DNA from: Cocos nucifera | Taxonomy: Eukaryota > Streptophyta > Magnoliopsida > Arecales > Arecaceae | DNA: 64,000 nt | Reading direction: 5' to 3' | Assembly (NCBI GenBank): GCA_006176705.1 | Contig: QRFJ01000375.1 | Span: 682,001-746,000 of the forward strand | In this document: positions 58,715 to 64,000 of the stretch, in pieces | Numbering within the stretch: the stretch's first letter is position 1 | Layout of the letters: every line of letters begins with the position of its first letter | The notes under the pieces: generated by a model | Seen by the model: the letters and a program-made list of their open reading frames with translations, nothing else | Database searches by the model: none | Told to the model about the DNA's origin: nothing | Translations under genes and position numbers: made by a program

Positions 58715-61700
58715 ATCTCCCACTTGAACTAAAGTCAATCGATATAGTATCTAATATCTATCTTCGACTTAAAGTCATTGAACTCCTTCACCGCAACAAC
58801 TTTAGTGAATGGGTTGGCCAAGTTCTCCTTTCCATAGATCTTTTGAAGGTCGACATCACCTCATTCCATGATCTCTCGGACAAGGTGGTAGAAGTGTAGA
58901 ATATATTTCTTCTACTGGTGTGCCTTCAGTTTCTTCGTCTGAGCAATGGCTCTAGAGCTGTCACAATAGAGCAGAACTGGACCATCAAGAAAAGGTGCTA
59001 CTCCAAGCTCGATGATAAATTTTCTCAGCCACACTGCTTCTTTGGCAGCATTTGATACAGCGACATACTCCGCTTCGCGAACTGAATCGATCACAATGTG
59101 CTGCTTGAAACTCTTCCAGTAGACTATCCCATCATTAAGGGTGAATATATATTCCGACACACTCTTGCTATTATCATGATTAGATTAAAAATTGGAGTCT
59201 ATAAATTCTACAAGTTTTAAGTCCAATTCACCATATACAAGTTACTAGTTCTTAGTATTTCTCAAATACTTCAGAATTATTTTAACAACCTTTCAGTGAT
59301 TCTCTCTTGGATCAGATTGGTATCTACTCACTACCTCTAGTGAGCATGCCATACTTGATCACGTACATATTATGGCATACATTATAGAATCCACTATCGA
59401 AGCATATAGTATTCTACTTATTGCTCTCTTTTTAGAGGTGTTGTCGGATAATCCCTCTTTGAAAGAAAAATTTCATGGCCTATCGGTAGATGGCCTTTCT
59501 TGGAATTCTTCATGCTGAACCATTTCGGCACAGTATCGATATACGTAGACTGAGACAATCCAAGTAATCTTTTAAATCTATCTCTATAGATCTTCATCCT
59601 TAGAATGTAGGAAACTTCTTTCAAATCTTTTATAGAGAACTATGATGACAGCCAGATCTTTATTCCTTATAATGCAAGGACATCATTGTCGATTAAGAGA
59701 ATGTCATCTACATACAATACTAGAAATACTATTGCTAGACCATTAGCCCACTTGTATATGTAGGGCTCCTCTTCATTCTTAACAAAGCCATACATTTTGA
59801 TTGTTTTATCAAATTATATATTCTAACTCCGAGATGCCTGCTTCAGTCCATAAATGAACCTCTGAAACCTGTATACCTTAGACTCATCTATGGATGTGAA
59901 TTCTTTAGGCTGTATCATATACACCTCCTCATCCAGCTCTCCATTTAGAAAGGCTATTTTTACATCCATCTGTCAGATTTTATAGTCCAGATGGGTAGCA
60001 ATGGCAAGCATAATCTAACTATATTTAAGCATTACCATAAGAGAGAACGTCTTGTCATAGTCAATACCATAACATTGACAATACTCCTTAGCAACCAGAT
60101 GGACTTTATAGGTCTTCATCTTTCCATCTGTGCCTCTTTTTTTTTTGAAAATCCACTTACATCCTATGCATTTTACCCCTTTGGTTCGGTCAATCAATGT
60201 TCATACATCATTGACCTTCATGGATTCCATTTCAGATTTCATGGTCTCAAGCCATTTTTCAGGGTTGGATCTCTGCATTGCATCCATATAGATGATCGAA
60301 TCCTGATCATTCTCATCGAGTTCAATAGGATCTCCATCTCAGACCAAGAAATCATAGTATCTATTTGGTTGACGTGATACTCTATCAGATCGCCTTAAGG
60401 GTGCATCTACAATAGATTCTGGATTTGATCTAATCAGATCCAGCTTAGGTTCAACAACTTATGTCTGTTCTTTCACCTCCCATACTTTATCAAGTTTGAC
60501 CTTAGAAGCATTAGTTCCTTCACCAAAAAACTCCTTTTCTAAAATGACTGCCTTAAAATTGATAAATACTTTTTGCTCATCAGCAAGGTAGAAGTAATAT
60601 CCTTTGGTTTCTTTTAGGTAACCTACAAAACTACACTTATCAGACTTAGGTCTAAGCTTGTCTGTCATCAAACGTTTGACATAAGTCGGACACCCTCAAA
60701 CCCTAAGGTATGAGAGCATTGGCTTACATCCTGTCCATATCTCATATGATATTTTATTAGTAGATCTACTCAAAACCCTATTTAGAATATGACAAGCTGA
60801 CTCAAGCGCATATCCTCATAGGAAGATCGGCAAACCAGCAAACTCCATCATGGATCGAACCATGTCCAACAAGATCCGATTTCTTCTTTCAGACACAATA
60901 TTATGTTGTGGTGTTCCAAGAGAGATCCATTGGGAGAGAATCCCATTCTTCTCAAGATATGTCAAAAACTCATTGAAAAGGTACTCACCCTCACAATCAG
61001 ACTGAAGAGTTTTAATACTCTTCGTAGTTTGCTTCTCTACCTCATTCTGGAATAGTTTGAACATTTTAAATGACTTCGACTTATGCTTTATTAAATAGAC
61101 ATACCCATATCTAGATAGATTGTTTGTGAAGGTTATGAGTAGAAGTATCCACCTCTAGCACTTGAGCTCATGGGTCTATATACATCTGAATATACTAGAT
61201 TGGGGAGTTCAGTAGCTCATTCACCTTTTTCAATACAAGATGACTTGATCATCTTACCAAAAAGATAAGACTCACAGATCGAAAGTGATTCACAATCACT
61301 AATCTCAAGAATTTCTTTTTGAGTTAACCTATTTATTCTATTCTTGTTAATATGACCCAGCCTACAGTGCCAAAGGTAGACTTTGGACATATCACTAATT
61401 CTAGGGCATTTACCAGAGGATTGAACCACATTAATAGGCATAGTTAATAAATAAATATCGTTATTCAATTATCCAATAAAAATTATAACATCATTTAAGA
61501 TGACATTATAAAATTTTTTTTTATTGATATTTCATAACCATTCATGGCCAAAAGGCCTACATAAATTATATTCAATAAGAAAGTTGGACAAAAATGACAT
61601 TCATTAAGAATAACTTTATTTGAATTGATTATAAGGTTCATGATTCCTAAAGCTAGAATTGGAACTTATTTTTCATCTCCAATGTTCAGGAACCTCTCAT

Positions 61701-62331
61701 CTTGATCAAATCTCCTACTGACCTACAACTCCTGCATAGAATTACAAATATGATAAGGGCTTCCAGTATCTAACATCCAGGCGGTAGAATAAAATAAGAA
61801 AAAATTGCAAGGTGTTATCATATAATTACCTTGTCCAGCAATCATTTGCTTCTTTCTCGGCTTGTTCGGATCGAGGGAGGCAATGTATAAAGGATAGTTC
61901 TTCTTTCAGTGCCCCTGCTTCTTATAGAAGAAGTATTCCGTCTAGTTCTAATCAGACTTATGCTTCTTGGTCCTACCCTATGTAGTCGTCCCGACATTTG
62001 GCTACACCTTCTTGTTCTTCTTTCCTTTCTTAAAAGGTCGACGACTAGAAGAAGATCCTCCCACTACATTCACCATCTCCTTGTGAAGTTGGTGATTCTT
62101 CTCAAAGTTCTGCAGCAACCCCAACAAGTCATGGTAGTTGACTATAGGCTTTGTCATTCTGAAATGAGTCAAGAAAGGAAGGAAGGACTTGGATAAGAAA
62201 TTAAAAATTGCATCCTTACCGAGCTGCTTGTGCAGGGAGAAGCCCAACTTGCTAAGGCGCTCAATCATCTCGATCATGTATAATATATGATCGATGATCG
62301 AGGCCCCATCCCTCATCCGAGCATTGAAAAT
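58715..62331 (-). pseudogene. C3 gag-pol remnant
   Basis: Gag: IIDHILYMIEMIERLSKLGF and FLTHFRMTKPIVNYHDLLGL (62334-62002). Pre-integrase YLWHCRLGHINKNRINRL ~61380. Integrase end RRNRILLDMVRSMMEFAGLP ~60850. Then LRPKSDKCSFVGYLKETKGY ~60650; RT pieces KGVKCIGCKWIFKKKRGTDG ~60170 and KEVSYILRMKIYRDRFK ~59600; RNase H-linked AEYVAVSNAAKEAVWLRKFI ~59060. Numerous stops and frameshifts. Confidence 0.85.
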
Positions 62332-62344
62332 CACTACTACAAAA

Positions 62345-62680
62345 ATGACCTATGGTAGCTCTTACTATGGTAGTAGTTTTCAAAACTGCTGCCATAGCGC
62401 CTACGACAGCGATTTTCATTAACCACTGCTATAGGTCAGACCTATGGCAGTGGTTACAAAAATCACTGCCATAAGTCTGAGATATAGCAGCAATTACAGA
62501 AAATTGCTATCATAGGTCCGATCTATAGCAGCAATTACAAAAAATCACTATCATAGGTCGACCTATAACAGCGATTTATTATAACCGCTACCATAAGTCA
62601 GACTTATAGCAGCAGTTAGTAGGAACCGCTGCTATAATCTAATTTATGACAGCAATTAATTGTAATCGTTGCCATATATT
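62345..62680. repeat. CACTA subterminal repeat array
   Basis: Roughly seven units of ~45-50 bp. Each pairs CTATGGCAGTGGTTA-like with TCACTGCCATAAG-like around a short A-rich centre. Such subterminal motifs are the known transposase-binding regions of CACTA elements. Confidence 0.75.
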
Positions 62681-63665
62681 TTTTTTTTCTTCTTTAAATA
62701 TTATATAATTTAAAAATTTAATGTCCATCTTTATCATTCATTATCTAAATAATTATCATTAGAATATCTTCGCAAAAGGTCGCCGCAATTCGATGGCCCT
62801 AGCTTCATCATTCAGAAAAATTTAATTTCGACGATCATAAATGATGATACAATGATCTAATAGATGAAGACCTTCGATGAATCCAAAAACTTACAACGAT
62901 AATCTCGATGATGTTTGTAGCAAACTATCAAAGTTTTACTCCAATCGAATATCGTTATCTTGGTCAATTTAGTATAGATTTGTTTCGACCGTTAAATGAT
63001 AAATGAGTAATCAAAGGATCAAATGGTGTCCGATTATGAGATAATTTTTTTTATAAATAATCATGGCTACTACTTTAATCATTTTTTATAGTGGTGATTA
63101 TAAAATTTAACTCGTGAGATGAAGAACGATCTAAAACTATACGTCTCTTGATAACCATTCTGAAACTTCACTGGTTGTTATGCTCGTACTTTTATAATAT
63201 CTACTTAACATGAATAGTTTATATAAAAATAATTTAAATTTTACTATCATCATCATATAAAATATTTAAAATTATAACAAAGATTATTTAACTAAAATAA
63301 TATCTCATAATCGGATGCCGTTTAACCCTTTGATTGCTTGTTTCTAATTTAACGGTCGAAATCATTCCATACTAAATTGATCATGATAATGATATCCGAT
63401 TAAAGTAAAACTTGACAGTATGCTATAAACATCATCGAGATTATCATTGCAAATTTTTGAATCCATTGAAGATCTCCATCTATCAGATCATCACATCATC
63501 GTTCGTGATCATCAAAATCAAATTTTTTTGATCGATGAAGCTAGGGCCATTGGATCGAGACGATCTTTTACGACGACACTCTAATGATAATTATTTAGAT
63601 AATGAATGATGAAGATGGACATTAAATTTTAAAATTATATAATATTTAGAAAAAAAATAAAAAAA
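62680..63665. repeat. Large inverted repeat (arms ~367 bp, loop 252 bp)
   Basis: Left arm ~62680-63046, right arm ~63299-63665. Matching ends: TTAATGTCCATCTTTATCAT (left) against the complement of ATGATGAAGATGGACATTAA (right); inner ends GATTATGAGATAAT and ATCTCATAATC. A transcript through it would fold into a long hairpin. Confidence 0.85.
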
Positions 63666-63667
63666 AA

Positions 63668-63815
63668 TTATTTTCCACCTATGGCAGCGGTTATCAAAAA
63701 TCATAGCTATAGATCTACGATAGTGGTTATAGAACCACTACCATAGATCTATGGTAGCGATTTTGGATAACTACTGCTATAGATCTATGACAGCAGTTCG
63801 ATAACCGCTACCATA
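63668..63815. repeat. Second block of CACTA subterminal motifs
   Basis: About three self-complementary units of the same type (CCTATGGCAGCGGTTATC, then AACCGCTACCATAGG). It brackets the inverted repeat together with 62345-62680. Confidence 0.7.
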
Positions 63816-63842
63816 GGTTAGATTAAAAATTTTTAAATTTTT

Positions 63843-64000
63843 TCTTTTCTTCCATGCGCGCTCGATCTCTCTCGCTCTCTGTCCCCTTCCTCTTCGTCGC
63901 CAATGAGGCTCCTCCTCCCGACTAGCATCGCCCCTCCTCCCCCCCGACCGACATCGCCCTTGTTGCCCCTCCTCCCCCGATCGACGTCGCCCTCCTTCCC
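63843..64000 (+). other. C-rich low-complexity sequence at the window end
   Basis: Repeats of CCCCTCCTCCCCC plus CGACCGACATCGCC type, three degenerate copies. A plus-strand frame from ATG at 63902 encodes proline-rich sequence. It may be a captured or flanking gene start; no family recognised. Confidence 0.35.

Larger units (their letters stand above)
56217..62331 (-). mobile_element. C3: minus-strand copia element of the C2 family, truncated
   Basis: Reads right to left: gag (62334 to 62002), protease, integrase, RT, RNase H (to ~58730), polypurine tract, 3' LTR (58714-56217). The gag and RT match C2 phrase by phrase. The 5' LTR and start of gag are beyond the CACTA insertion at 62332. Confidence 0.85.
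62332..64000. mobile_element. CACTA-type DNA transposon, left end, running out of the window
   Basis: CACTACTACAAAAATGACC at 62332 is a classic CACTA terminal repeat and abuts C3 gag. Subterminal short inverted motifs follow (62345-62680), then a large inverted repeat, a second block of the same motifs (63668-63815) and C-rich sequence. The right terminus and any transposase lie outside. Confidence 0.75.

Overview
This is eukaryotic nuclear DNA from a plant, almost entirely repetitive. The retrotransposon types (Ty3/gypsy of Tat and Athila type, Ty1/copia including a SIRE-like clade, an L1-type LINE, a CACTA DNA transposon), the long nested insertions and the spliced host gene all say plant. 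The LTR families remind me of palms (Elaeis/Phoenix-like monocots), but that is recollection and is not tested here. No rRNA, tRNA, CRISPR array or bacterial-type operon was seen. Labels used below: T1 to T5 are gypsy elements, C0 to C4 are copia elements.

Layout. 1-4227: T1, decayed Tat-type pol, then tandem ~155 bp repeats, then an antisense gene. 4228-11904: C1, a SIRE-like copia element on the minus strand whose whole gag-pol frame (10919 to 6180, 1580 codons) is still in one register, broken only by nonsense codons. 11905-13465: C0, a truncated copia LTR. 13466-17032: T2, the 3' part of another Tat-type element with a long antisense gene and its 3' LTR. 17033-25130: AT-rich sequence split by T3 (17822-24434), a three-LTR composite that has a gag remnant, no pol, and about 44 short dyad-symmetric tandem repeats. 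25200-25900: LINE fragment. 26960-27959: C4, copia gag/integrase fragment.

27960-51264 is T4, a Tat-type element with matching LTRs and a 5-bp target-site duplication (GATTT) 23.3 kb apart. Inside it lie C2 (31914-42466, a copia element with ~2.5 kb LTRs) and T5 (about 43150-48905, an Athila-type element lacking its 5' end). 51608-54046 (minus) is the one convincing host gene: a three-exon gene for a 221-residue MAM33/p32-type mitochondrial matrix protein, with telo-box and site II motifs upstream. A divergent putative first exon of a second host gene is at 55569-55769. 56217-62331 is C3, a minus-strand relative of C2, cut at 62332 by a CACTA-type transposon that runs past the window end and carries a 367-bp-arm inverted repeat.

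The elements do not work together as a pathway; they record layered insertion and decay. Three themes recur: damage dominated by C-to-T/G-to-A nonsense changes, antisense genes downstream of pol in three separate Tat-type elements, and tandem arrays whose units are hairpins, some with compensatory base changes between repeat families.
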